Part shown: positions 8,272 to 14,580 of the stretch, piece by piece
Numbering within the stretch: position 1 is the first letter of the stretch
Layout of the letters: every line of letters begins with the position of its first letter
The notes under the pieces: model-generated
The model's input: only the letters and a program-made list of their open reading frames with translations
Told to the model about the DNA's origin: nothing
The model's database searches: none
Assembly (NCBI GenBank): GCA_900542565.1
Contig: UQOC01000054.1
Span: forward strand, 1-16,442
DNA from: an uncultured Eubacteriales bacterium
GTDB lineage: Bacteria > Bacillota > Clostridia > Peptostreptococcales > Anaerovoracaceae
Reading direction: 5' to 3'
DNA length: 16,442 bases
Program-made: the position numbers and the translations under genes

Positions 8272-8954
8272 GCAAAGAACAGCTCTGAAAGAGTCATCGG
8301 GTCGATGTACTGGCCGTCTTTGTAAACCCTCATGTTGCCCGATGCGATCTCGTCTATGAGCATTACCTGTCCGTCCTTGTCGTATCCGAATTCAAACTTG
8401 ATGTCATAGAGGACCAGTCCTTTTTCTTTCAGGTCGTCAGCTACGATCTGGGTGATCTTCTGAGTCATTGCCTTGATGTCCTCGTACTGCTGCTCGGTCA
8501 TAACGCCCAGCACTACCAGTCCGTCCTTGGTAACCAGCGGATCGCCCTTTTCGTCGTTCTTGAAAGTGGTCTCCACATATGCAGGCAGGTCTGCGCCTTC
8601 TTCGATGTATTCGCTGTAACGGCGGTAGAAGCTGCCCACTGCCTTGTGACGGCAGATTACCTCAAGACCTTTGCCGAAAACCTTGGCAGGAAGTACTTCC
8701 ATTGTAGTGTTTTCCAGGTCAGCGCTCACGAAGTGGGTCCTGATCCCTGCGGCGTTGATCTTCTCAAAGAAATAGATGGACATGCGCAGGTTCACATCGC
8801 CTACGCCCTCTATGGTAAGTCCTATGGAGTTTTCGCCCGGATCAAAGACGCCGTCCTTGCCTGTGCAGTCATCTTTGAATTTGAGCAGATAGTTGCCGTT
8901 TTCCAGTTCAAATACATTCTTAGTTTTTCCGGTGTAGACCAATTTGTTTGCCAT
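8268..8954 (-). CDS. purC: SAICAR synthetase, divergent type
   Basis: Condenses CAIR with aspartate and ATP to form SAICAR. The protein has 228 residues, close to the family norm. It begins [13 protein letters not shown] (the PurC YxGKxKxV signature), followed by [39 protein letters not shown] and [19 protein letters not shown]. The usual DE-SPD-SR/CR substrate motif reads DEIASGNMR here, so it belongs to a divergent branch. The ATG at 8954 (MANKL) has GGAG 8 bases upstream; an ATG at 8960 is only 2 bases from it and much longer upstream extensions run through non-coding sequence, so 8954 is chosen. It is the second gene of the operon, and its TGA overlaps the minicistron chain. Confidence 0.92.
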   Translation of the reverse strand: MANKLVYTGKTKNVFELENGNYLLKFKDDCTGKDGVFDPGENSIGLTIEGVGDVNLRMSIYFFEKINAAGIRTHFVSADLENTTMEVLPAKVFGKGLEVICRHKAVGSFYRRYSEYIEEGADLPAYVETTFKNDEKGDPLVTKDGLVVLGVMTEQQYEDIKAMTQKITQIVADDLKEKGLVLYDIKFEFGYDKDGQVMLIDEIASGNMRVYKDGQYIDPMTLSELFFA

Positions 8955-9051
8955 TGTCATATCTCCTTTTTCTTTTTGTACATTAATATATAAGGCCGCG
9001 GCTGCGGGGCTGCCCCTCCAGGTCACGGCATATTTATCGTGATATTATCCA
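8955..9051 (-). other. purE-purC intercistronic leader with GC-rich island
   Basis: This 97-base gap is the longest inside the operon. On the minus strand it holds a small dyad TCACG...CGTGA, then a GC-rich stretch with a tandem repeat (GCGGCTGC GGGGCTGC on the plus strand, about 8998-9013), then an AT-rich run to the purC ribosome site. No T-tract follows, so I do not call a terminator. It could be an RNA processing or stability element, which is only a guess. Confidence 0.3.
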
Positions 9052-9540
9052 TCAGAACCTGGCAGAAATGTCTGCGTCTTTTTCCAGCACCTTGGCCGCA
9101 TCCTTTGCTCTCTTTTCTGCCAGCTTTCTGGCCGCTTCTTCGTCCTCGATGGAAAGCATCTGTACGGAAAGCAAAGCGGCATTGACTGCTCCGTCTATGG
9201 CAACTGTAGCTACAGGTATCCCCGATGGCATCTGTACAGTTGATAACAGGGCGTCAATGCCGTCCAATGTCGATGATCTTACAGGTACGCCGATAACAGG
9301 CAGCGTAGTGTTGGCTGCCAGCGCTCCGGCCAGGTGAGCCGCCTTGCCTGCAAAAGCTATTATAGCACCGAAACCTTTCTCTCTGGCTTCTTTGGAAAAT
9401 TTGGCCGCCGCTTCCGGCGTTCTGTGGGCCGAGTACACATGTACCTCAAAAGGCACTCCCAGCTCTTTGAGAGTATCGGCCGCCTTCTGCGCTACGGCAA
9501 GGTCGCTGTCCGATCCCATTACTATGCCGATCTTTTTCAT
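9052..9540 (-). CDS. purE: N5-CAIR mutase, class I PurE
   Basis: Moves the carboxyl group of N5-CAIR to C4, giving CAIR. The 162-residue protein has the class I pattern: [64 protein letters not shown] and GAVNAALL. The normally small residue before AAHL is Lys (AGKAAHL), a mild oddity. It is the first gene of the operon; the start at 9540 has AAAGGAG 9 bases upstream (9550-9556). Class I enzymes usually act with PurK, which is not in the window, so PurK is encoded elsewhere or the enzyme relies on high carbon dioxide. Confidence 0.94.
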   Translation of the reverse strand: MKKIGIVMGSDSDLAVAQKAADTLKELGVPFEVHVYSAHRTPEAAAKFSKEAREKGFGAIIAFAGKAAHLAGALAANTTLPVIGVPVRSSTLDGIDALLSTVQMPSGIPVATVAIDGAVNAALLSVQMLSIEDEEAARKLAEKRAKDAAKVLEKDADISARF

Positions 9541-9578
9541 ATTATGTATCTCCTTTGACTTGGATTATCTTGGCTGTC

Positions 9579-9605
9579 TGCCGGCTGAACAGATTCCTGC
9601 CGGCA
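9579..9605 (-). promoter_or_regulatory. Hairpin in the purE 5' leader
   Basis: TGCCGGC (9579-9585) and GCCGGCA (9599-9605) are complementary over 7 bases with a 13-base loop. It lies in the roughly 75-base leader between the promoter and the ribosome site. No T-run follows, so it is not an intrinsic terminator; it may stabilise the mRNA or bind a factor. Confidence 0.4.
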
Positions 9606-9624
9606 TGTTTTCATTACATAAGAT

Positions 9625-9654
9625 ATTATACCAAGGCCCCAAAATCCTTGTCAA
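9625..9654 (-). promoter_or_regulatory. Promoter of the purine operon
   Basis: On the minus strand, TTGACA (9649-9654) and TATAAT (9625-9630) are both perfect sigma-70/sigma-A consensus boxes with an 18-base spacer. Transcription should start near 9617-9619, about 77 bases before the purE ATG. The spacer contains the dyad CAAGG-N9-CCTTG (9632-9650), a possible operator, since such a strong promoter would need repression. Confidence 0.85.
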
Positions 9655-9691
9655 TACAGTCCCAAAAGAAAAAGAGGAGACATTTATCCTT

Positions 9692-9745
9692 CATTCGGTA
9701 TATTGCGAACAAAAATAATATTTATTGTTATATCATTCGTATTTT
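9692..9745. promoter_or_regulatory. PurBox-like CGAA/TTCG inverted elements (tentative)
   Basis: Three CGAA cores occur here: TTCG at 9694-9697, CGAA at 9706-9709 (within TATTGCGAACAAA) and TTCG at 9736-9739 (reverse strand AAATACGAATGAT). The last two face each other with 26 bases between cores, close to the spacing of Bacillus PurR box pairs, and each matches about 10 of 13 recalled consensus positions. The sequence is AT-rich, so chance matches are likely. Confidence 0.25.
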
Positions 9746-9855
9746 TATCTCTGGTCCAAAGCCCTCACAAACCGTTTTCCGTGTGAAATTGATATCAAAG
9801 TTTTAAATATTTTGTTAAGAAATCGCTAATATTTCGTCAAGGTTTATCTTTCCTC

Positions 9856-9884
9856 TTGTAACTCCTTTTTTCTATAAGTATACT
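9856..9884 (+). promoter_or_regulatory. Promoter of the transporter gene
   Basis: TTGTAA (9856-9861), a 17-base spacer and TATACT (9879-9884) match sigma-A boxes at 4 of 6 and 5 of 6 positions. The start would be near 9891, giving a leader of about 100 bases. It is divergent from the purine promoter 200 bases away. Confidence 0.55.
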
Positions 9885-9992
9885 AATCTAGTGTCCTGTC
9901 TTTGATGACAGTGTTTTTGTGTGAAAAAATCCGCAGGATCCTGTTATTTCAAGTCAGGAACAGAGAAAAAGTAGGAGGGAAAAAAATTCACT

Positions 9993-11300
9993 ATGGTAAT
10001 TGCACTAATCATTTTCTTGATCACTTATGCCTTGATGCTGGCATTCCAGCAGTACAGGCCATACATAGCGCTCACATCTGCCGCTATCTTTATCATACTC
10101 GGTTATGTGGGAATGTATGATTTTGATCTCATCTCAGCTCTGTCGGCAGTTGACTATAATGTGCTTCTGATGATCGGAGGAACCATGGGTACGGTAACTC
10201 TCTTTATTGAAAGCCGCATGCCTGCCAGACTTGCAGAACTTCTCATTTCAAAAGTTCCAAATGTAAAATGGGCTGTTTGCGTACTGGCTCTCTTTGCCGG
10301 TATCATCAGCGCTTTCGTTGACAATGTGGCGACTGTTCTGATGGTAGCTCCTGTGGGACTTGCTATTTCCCGCAAGCTGAACATCTCACCTGTGCCTGTA
10401 CTCATTTCCATTGCCGTATCATCCAACCTTCAGGGTGCGGCTACTCTGGTAGGAGACACCACAAGTATCCTCATGGGCGGATATGCCGACATGACATTCC
10501 TTGACTTCTTCTGGATGCAGGGCAAGCCTGGTATCTTCTGGGCTGTAGAAGCCGGTGCTCTTGTTTCTCTTGTTGCGCTGCTCATCCTGTTCCGCAAGGA
10601 CAAGCAGCCAGTATCAGCAAAGGTTGAAACTGAAGTAACAGATTATCTGCCTTCAGTCCTCATGATCGGTACAGTTGTCTGCCTGATAATCGCTTCATTC
10701 GTGCCTGAACCGGCCGGAGGAGCCCTGCTGACCATATACAACCTGCGCAGCGGTCTCATCTGCCTTGCCATCTGCATAATCGGCGTTGTTGCCGCCATTG
10801 CAAAGCAGGGTTCATCCAAGATCGTGCTGACCGTCGTAAAGGGATTGGACAAGGATACGCTGCTCCTGCTCTTCGGACTGTTCATGGTCATCGAGGGCAT
10901 AACAGTAGCAGGCGTTATCGATGCCATCGCTGATCTTTTCTACAACATTGCCGGCGACAGCCCGTTCATGCTCTACACCCTTATAGTATTTGCTTCTGTA
11001 CTGCTTTCAGCATTTATCGACAACATCCCTTATGTTGCCACCATGCTGCCGGTCGTAACCAGCATCGCTGCCACAATGGGCGTAGAACCTTATGTATTCT
11101 ACTTCGGACTTCTGAGCGGAGCTACTCTGGGAGGAAACCTGACTCCTATCGGAGCATCTGCAAATATCACTGCTATCGGTATCCTGCGTAAGAACGGTGA
11201 ACTTGTAAAAGTTTCCGACTTCCTGCGCATAGGTCTTCCGTTCACCCTGTCAGCAGTTATCACCGGATACATCGTTATCTGGGTTATCTGGGGAATTTAA
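9993..11300 (+). CDS. ArsB/P-protein-type membrane transporter (ion transporter superfamily)
   Basis: A 435-residue, very hydrophobic inner-membrane protein with about 10-11 predicted membrane segments and no signal peptide needed. Two related halves are visible. SAFVDNVATVLMVAP (106-120) and NLQGAATLVGD (145-155) in the first half mirror SAFIDNIPYVATMLP (339-353) and GNLTPIGASANI (381-392) in the second, the inverted-repeat pattern of the ArsB/NhaD/P-protein and CitMHS branch. Substrate is not evident; arsenite, Na+/H+ exchange or an organic anion are all known in the superfamily. No arsR or arsA gene is nearby, which argues mildly against arsenite. GGAGGG (9974-9979) is 13 bases from the ATG, further than ideal, but no other in-frame start fits. 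It has its own promoter and terminator. Confidence 0.85.
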   Translation: MVIALIIFLITYALMLAFQQYRPYIALTSAAIFIILGYVGMYDFDLISALSAVDYNVLLMIGGTMGTVTLFIESRMPARLAELLISKVPNVKWAVCVLALFAGIISAFVDNVATVLMVAPVGLAISRKLNISPVPVLISIAVSSNLQGAATLVGDTTSILMGGYADMTFLDFFWMQGKPGIFWAVEAGALVSLVALLILFRKDKQPVSAKVETEVTDYLPSVLMIGTVVCLIIASFVPEPAGGALLTIYNLRSGLICLAICIIGVVAAIAKQGSSKIVLTVVKGLDKDTLLLLFGLFMVIEGITVAGVIDAIADLFYNIAGDSPFMLYTLIVFASVLLSAFIDNIPYVATMLPVVTSIAATMGVEPYVFYFGLLSGATLGGNLTPIGASANITAIGILRKNGELVKVSDFLRIGLPFTLSAVITGYIVIWVIWGI

Positions 11301-11332
11301 TAAGAGACCCCATAGAGGTCCTATGATCTGTA

Positions 11333-11375
11333 AAAGGGAGAGGCAACAACGCTTCTCCCTTTATTTATTTCTTTT
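11333..11375 (+). terminator. Intrinsic terminator after the transporter
   Basis: AAAGGGAGAGGC (11333-11344), loop AACAAC, GCTTCTCCCTTT (11351-11362): a 12-bp stem with one G-T pair, followed by the T-rich tract ATTTATTTCTTTT. It lies 33 bases after the transporter stop, so the transporter is probably monocistronic and the regulator downstream needs its own promoter. Confidence 0.85.
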
Positions 11376-11413
11376 ACATATCTGTTTGATGTTATGGTTC
11401 AATATATATGAAC

Positions 11414-11463
11414 TTGGCATTAAAGATGATTATGCCAATTTACCCATATTTTTGTTATGCCAA
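11414..11463. promoter_or_regulatory. Candidate operator upstream of the XRE regulator
   Basis: TTGGCAT (11414-11420) is the inverse of ATGCCAA (11432-11438), and TTATGCCAA recurs as a direct repeat at 11430-11438 and 11455-11463, 25 bases apart. Three half-sites in 50 bases just before a helix-turn-helix gene suggest autoregulation. Binding is inferred. Confidence 0.45.
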
Positions 11464-11481
11464 ATGTGCATAATAAAAAAT

Positions 11482-11733
11482 ATGAAAGAAAACCAGAATG
11501 TCACAACCGGAGAAAGGCTGAAATTTCTCAGAAATAAACTTGGATTTACTCAAATAAAAGTTCAGATGCTGACAGGTATAGACCAGTCCGATTATTCAAG
11601 ATTGGAACGGGGCCATCGTTACCCTACTGTGGAACAGGCCAAGCGGCTGGCTTTTATATACAATACGAGCATGGACTATATATTCTGCCTCACCGACGAG
11701 GAGGCTCCGTATCCCAGAAAATACAGACCGTAA
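11482..11733 (+). CDS. Small XRE-family (Cro/C1-type) DNA-binding regulator
   Basis: An 83-residue protein that is almost entirely one helix-turn-helix domain. GERLKFLRNKLGFTQIKVQ (about 10-28), then TGIDQSDYSRLERGHRYPTVE (31-50), with the typical S-R-x-E-R-G recognition-helix end, then AKRLAFIYNTSMDYIF. A short tail EEAPYPRKYRP has no recognisable ligand domain. The ATG at 11482 is chosen because the HTH begins soon after; an earlier in-frame ATG at 11465 is possible, but a start at 11323 would run through the transporter terminator. I see no good Shine-Dalgarno site, so the start is uncertain and the leader may be short. Its targets may include its own upstream repeats. The stop codon is part of the following terminator stem. 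Confidence 0.8.
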   Translation: MKENQNVTTGERLKFLRNKLGFTQIKVQMLTGIDQSDYSRLERGHRYPTVEQAKRLAFIYNTSMDYIFCLTDEEAPYPRKYRP

Positions 11734-11766
11734 AACAGATGGCAGCGGATGGCTGCCATCTGTTTT
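11732..11766. terminator. Bidirectional intrinsic terminator between converging genes
   Basis: AAAACAGATGGCAGC (11732-11746), loop GGATG, GCTGCCATCTGTTTT (11752-11766): a perfect 15-bp stem with A-runs and T-runs at both ends. It serves the plus-strand regulator, overlapping its TAA, and the minus-strand thioesterase ending at 11770. Confidence 0.92.
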
Positions 11767-11769
11767 TGC

Positions 11770-12504
11770 TTACAGTCCTGCAAGTGTTATCTCTGCCTCG
11801 ATGTTGGTCTCCCCGGTGGACTTGACTGTCCTGAAAATATATTTACCCTCTTCTGTACAGCACCCCGTTATGGTTATAAGATCACCCAGAGGTGCTTCTT
11901 TACTGTAATGTATCCGCAGAGTATCCACCCTGTGGGTTGCATCTGCCAGCTCAGGAATACAGTCACAGAGCATATCTGCATAAAATGTATTGTTCATATG
12001 TCCGTTATAGTCAAGGTCCGAATAGCTTACCATGTGCTTTCCCATTTCTTTCAGCTCAAGACCTCTTGGTATCTTGAACTTGCCTTTAAAGAGTTCTTTG
12101 TATTCGCCGTTGGTAAAGTTGGAAAAATCTGCTTCATCCGCTTTGAGTATCTTTCTTGTCTCCATTTCCACCAGAGCCCACTGGCTAGACACTTCCACGA
12201 CAGGTTTCCCGTCTCTTTCTATCAGATACATCCTCGGAAAAGTAGCTCTTACAGCCTCGCACGGCCATGATGATACGGTTATGGGCTCATCAAAGTATAC
12301 CGTATCATATACGGCCAGATCAAGGCGGCTCAGCATCAAAGCCTGGCCTTTTGCCTGAAGTTCTTCATATGACGGTCTCTGTATGGTCATCTGCTGGCGC
12401 CCTGCTTCCTGGGTCACCTGCAGGAGCCCGGACAGTTTGGCTATCTTTTTCTGGTCACAATTGTATGTGCCCATCCTGGTCACTTCACTGTATCTCTTAT
12501 CCAT
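11770..12504 (-). CDS. Acyl-ACP thioesterase (FatA/FatB-like, double hotdog)
   Basis: Hydrolyses acyl-ACP, releasing free fatty acids from fatty-acid synthesis in the cytoplasm. The 244-residue length suits the bacterial family with two tandem hotdog domains. The N-terminal domain has RLDLAVYDTVYFDEPITV (about 59-76), and the second carries SDLDYNGHMNNTFYADML (about 160-177), the family Asn-x-His catalytic region. The ATG at 12504 has AAAGGAG about 13 bases upstream, a long spacing; no better in-frame start is visible. It follows the radical SAM gene by 30 bases, probably as the last gene of that transcription unit. Chain-length preference cannot be read from sequence. The converging terminator lies just past its stop. 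Confidence 0.88.
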   Translation of the reverse strand: MDKRYSEVTRMGTYNCDQKKIAKLSGLLQVTQEAGRQQMTIQRPSYEELQAKGQALMLSRLDLAVYDTVYFDEPITVSSWPCEAVRATFPRMYLIERDGKPVVEVSSQWALVEMETRKILKADEADFSNFTNGEYKELFKGKFKIPRGLELKEMGKHMVSYSDLDYNGHMNNTFYADMLCDCIPELADATHRVDTLRIHYSKEAPLGDLITITGCCTEEGKYIFRTVKSTGETNIEAEITLAGL

Positions 12505-12534
12505 GTGGTTATGTGTTCTCCTTTCTGAATCTTG

Positions 12535-13137
12535 TCATCTTATCCTAAACCTGACGCCCAGCTTTTCCGCTATGATGCGGCACTTTTCAATATCGTCCCG
12601 GCTTATTGCGCTGCTGACCACAGACATTGTCACATCATCTATATACTGTTTTATATCTTCTGTAAATCTGATGATATGTCCAAAGGATTCCGGTCCAAAT
12701 GCAGGATGGCACAGTTCCATATATTTTTCTGAGGTCGGGGCATTAAGGCTTACTGATACGGCATCAAGCCTGCCGGCCATTTCTTTTGCCGTTGGCCTGT
12801 GATTTATAAGGTCTGACAGACCGTTGGTATTAAGCCTTGTCCTTAATGCTGTAGTATTTTTTATATGGTCGCACAGTGACAGCATCACATCCAGCCTTTC
12901 CGTAGGTTCCCCATAGCCGCAAAAGACCACTTCATCATATGGGCCGCCTTTTCGCCTGTCAAACATTTCCATCAGTTCATCCGGTGAAGGCTCCCGTTTC
13001 AGCCACAGGCTGTCCGCATCGCCCAGAGACCTTGCCATATCCCTTATGCAAAAGTCGCATCTGCACGGGCAGCGGTTAGTCATGTTTATATACAGTCCTC
13101 CGGCATAATCGTAGATGACATCGCCTATATATTCCAA
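12535..13137 (-). CDS. Radical SAM protein, TatD-associated type
   Basis: A 200-residue radical SAM protein of unknown reaction. NRCPCRCDFCIRD supplies the CX3CX2C cluster motif (Cys23, Cys27, Cys30), with an additional Cys25 between. VVFCGYGEPTERLD near residues 70-83 is the SAM-binding GGE-like strand, followed by LRTRLNTNGLSDLI and VSVSLNAPTSEKY. Small size and sequence pattern recall the family often found beside or fused to TatD nucleases; no TatD gene is in the window, so the name is tentative. The start codon is TTG at 13137, with AGAGG 9 bases upstream; no in-frame ATG precedes IGDVIYDYAG. It follows the DNA glycosylase gene by 20 bases and is likely cotranscribed with it. Confidence 0.8.
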   Translation of the reverse strand: MEYIGDVIYDYAGGLYINMTNRCPCRCDFCIRDMARSLGDADSLWLKREPSPDELMEMFDRRKGGPYDEVVFCGYGEPTERLDVMLSLCDHIKNTTALRTRLNTNGLSDLINHRPTAKEMAGRLDAVSVSLNAPTSEKYMELCHPAFGPESFGHIIRFTEDIKQYIDDVTMSVVSSAISRDDIEKCRIIAEKLGVRFRIR

Positions 13138-13157
13138 CTCTTATCGCCTCTTTCCCA

Positions 13158-13841
13158 TTATTTTATCTTCAGTGTCCTGAGATGATCCTTTTTTTCCTGA
13201 GGAATGCGATAGCTCTCTATTGCCTTCTGGATGGATTTGTTATGTACCCATTTGTCCAGCCTCCTGCTTTCAAACAGGCCTGCAGCCACATCATATTGTT
13301 TTATGAGGGCAAAGCTGTAATACCATGCGATGGCCATGTTTATGTAGTATTCATCTGTCTTTATGGAAGCGAGGAGTTCCAGGTCGGCAGGATCAAATCC
13401 ATCGTCCAGCAGGAACTGGAGCATCGCAACGATGGCAAACCTGACTCTGTATGTTTCTTTGCTGTTCAGCCACGGCACTATGGTGCTCCTGAGCAGTCCG
13501 GTATCCCTGGCCAGGCATTTTGGCGGCAGCATATCGCATGTCGCCCAGTTATCAACATACGGCAGAAAATCATCTATCTTGTCAAGCGCCTGGGCCGGAT
13601 CTTTATAAAGAAGGCCGATGAGCATGCCGTGGAGATTGTTTTCCTCATAATAAAAATGCGGTGTTTCCATAAGAAATGTTTCATACTCCGGCATCTTTGC
13701 AATTTCTTTTGCAAGCTTTCTGAGAGCCGGCGTCCTGACTCCTATTATCCGTTCCTTGTCTACACCTGGCACCAGTTTGCTGTGGAAATCCCTGTATCCG
13801 GTGTCTTGCAGCTCAAAGAGCATGTCTGTTATCTTCTGCAT
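13158..13841 (-). CDS. AlkD-like DNA alkylation repair glycosylase
   Basis: Predicted to remove 3-methyl- and 7-methylpurines from DNA. The 227-residue all-helical, HEAT-like protein is of AlkD length. It has VRTPALRKLAKEI near residues 35-47, the DNWATCDM segment whose Trp99 and Asp103 match AlkD Trp109 and Asp113, YRVRFAIVAML, and MAIAWYYSFAL with the third active-site Trp. The ATG at 13841 has GGAGG 6 bases upstream (minus strand GGAGGAAAAATATG); an upstream in-frame TTG at 13856 overlaps the ribosome site and is rejected. It leads a probable three-gene unit with the radical SAM protein and thioesterase. Confidence 0.9.
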   Translation of the reverse strand: MQKITDMLFELQDTGYRDFHSKLVPGVDKERIIGVRTPALRKLAKEIAKMPEYETFLMETPHFYYEENNLHGMLIGLLYKDPAQALDKIDDFLPYVDNWATCDMLPPKCLARDTGLLRSTIVPWLNSKETYRVRFAIVAMLQFLLDDGFDPADLELLASIKTDEYYINMAIAWYYSFALIKQYDVAAGLFESRRLDKWVHNKSIQKAIESYRIPQEKKDHLRTLKIK

Positions 13842-13869
13842 ATTTTTCCTCCACAAAAGTCATATCCAT

Positions 13870-13878
13870 ATTGTACCA
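13870..13878 (-). promoter_or_regulatory. Extended -10 promoter before the AlkD-like gene
   Basis: Minus strand TGGTACAAT is an extended -10 (TGn then TACAAT, 13870-13875). No good -35 lies 17 bases upstream; a TTGACC is present but 24 bases away. The start would be near 13863, giving a short leader of about 22 bases. Confidence 0.45.
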
Positions 13879-13921
13879 TTTTCTCGGTGCAAAGGACATG
13901 GTCAATTAAAATTTTATGCAC

Positions 13922-13951
13922 AAAAATACCGACTTTCCGTCGGTATCTTTT
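13922..13951 (-). terminator. Intrinsic terminator after rubrerythrin
   Basis: Minus strand AAAAGATACCGAC, loop GGAAA, GTCGGTATTTTT: a 12-bp stem with one G-T pair, ending in T residues, 3 bases past the rubrerythrin stop. It separates rubrerythrin from the AlkD unit. Confidence 0.85.
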
Positions 13952-13953
13952 GT

Positions 13954-14487
13954 TTAATAGTTTTCCGGCTTGACTTGAAAGTATGACTGCAAGTGTTCGC
14001 ACACGGGACAGATGGCAGGAGCCTCTTTGCCGTAATATTCATGTCCGCAGTTCCTGCATTGCCAAAGTACCTCTCCGTCTTTGGCAAAGACTTTGTCACA
14101 GGCTGCATTATCCAGCAATTTCCTGTACCGTTCTTCATGGGTCTTTTCGATGGCTCCCACCATCCTGAATTTTGCCGCTATCTCAGTAAATCCTTCTCTT
14201 TCGGCTTCCTTGGCAAATTCATCGTACATTACTGTCCATTCATAGTTCTCGCCTTCGGCCCCTGCCAGCAGGTTTGCCTTGGTATCGCCGATCCCTCCCA
14301 GAAGCCTGAACCATATTTCTGCGTGTTCTTTTTCGTTGCCGGCCGTTTCTTCAAATATCGCCGCTATCTGCTCATAGCCTTCTCTCTTTGCTACTCCTGC
14401 ATAGTAGGTGTATTTATTTCTTGCCTGGGATTCTCCGGCAAATGCAGCCATAAGGTTAGCTTCTGTCTTTGAATTTTTCAGTTCCAT
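13954..14487 (-). CDS. Rubrerythrin
   Basis: A non-haem di-iron peroxidase that detoxifies hydrogen peroxide in anaerobes, using electrons from rubredoxin or NADH-linked reductases. The 177-residue protein has the four-helix ferritin-like domain with Glu19, the NEKEH pair (Glu52, His55), Glu90-Glu98 helix, and EKTH (Glu114, His117). The C-terminal rubredoxin domain has Cys144-x-x-Cys147 and Cys160-x-x-Cys163. The ATG at 14487 has GGAGG 6 bases upstream. A terminator follows directly. The 93 bases between it and proC contain an imperfect TTTTTCC/GGAAAAA dyad and no clear promoter, so cotranscription with proC is open. Confidence 0.95.
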   Translation of the reverse strand: MELKNSKTEANLMAAFAGESQARNKYTYYAGVAKREGYEQIAAIFEETAGNEKEHAEIWFRLLGGIGDTKANLLAGAEGENYEWTVMYDEFAKEAEREGFTEIAAKFRMVGAIEKTHEERYRKLLDNAACDKVFAKDGEVLWQCRNCGHEYYGKEAPAICPVCEHLQSYFQVKPENY

Positions 14488-14580
14488 TTTTACCTCCGCC
14501 CTTATAAGATTCTTTCACAGGGTATTTTTCCCCATGGCAGGAAAAACTATGCGCGGAAGTTTTTATCTGCATTATCCGGC

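Larger units (their letters stand above)
9541..9992. other. Divergent intergenic region, purE / transporter
   Basis: These 452 AT-rich bases carry no convincing gene. They hold the purE promoter and leader (about 9541-9660), CGAA/TTCG elements (9694-9739), an AT-rich centre, and the transporter promoter with a leader of about 100 bases. Small dyads in that leader are CTGTC-TTTGAT-GACAG (about 9896-9911) and TCCTG...CAGGA (about 9939-9959); neither is long enough to name as a terminator or a known riboswitch. Confidence 0.6.

Noticed and set aside
8955..9026. Upstream extension of PurC ([16 protein letters not shown]...)
   Set aside because: The PurC family starts at the YxGKxK region, and GGAG is positioned for the ATG at 8954.
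9541..9640. A purine, PRPP or ppGpp riboswitch in the purE leader
   Set aside because: The leader is only about 77 bases, with no three-way junction pattern and no terminator; only a small hairpin is present.
9894..9920. CTGTC-TTTGAT-GACAG followed by T-rich sequence as an attenuator before the transporter
   Set aside because: The stem is only 5 bp and the T-run is broken, so it is too weak to call.
11323..11481. A longer N terminus for the XRE regulator, starting at 11323
   Set aside because: It would run through the transporter terminator hairpin and the candidate operator, has no domain signal and no good ribosome site.
13842..13856. TTG start for the AlkD-like gene at 13856
   Set aside because: It overlaps the GGAGG that is ideally placed for the ATG at 13841.
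14515..14550. TTTTTCC/GGAAAAA dyad between proC and rubrerythrin as a terminator
   Set aside because: It is AT-rich with a weak core and no following T-run on the coding strand.
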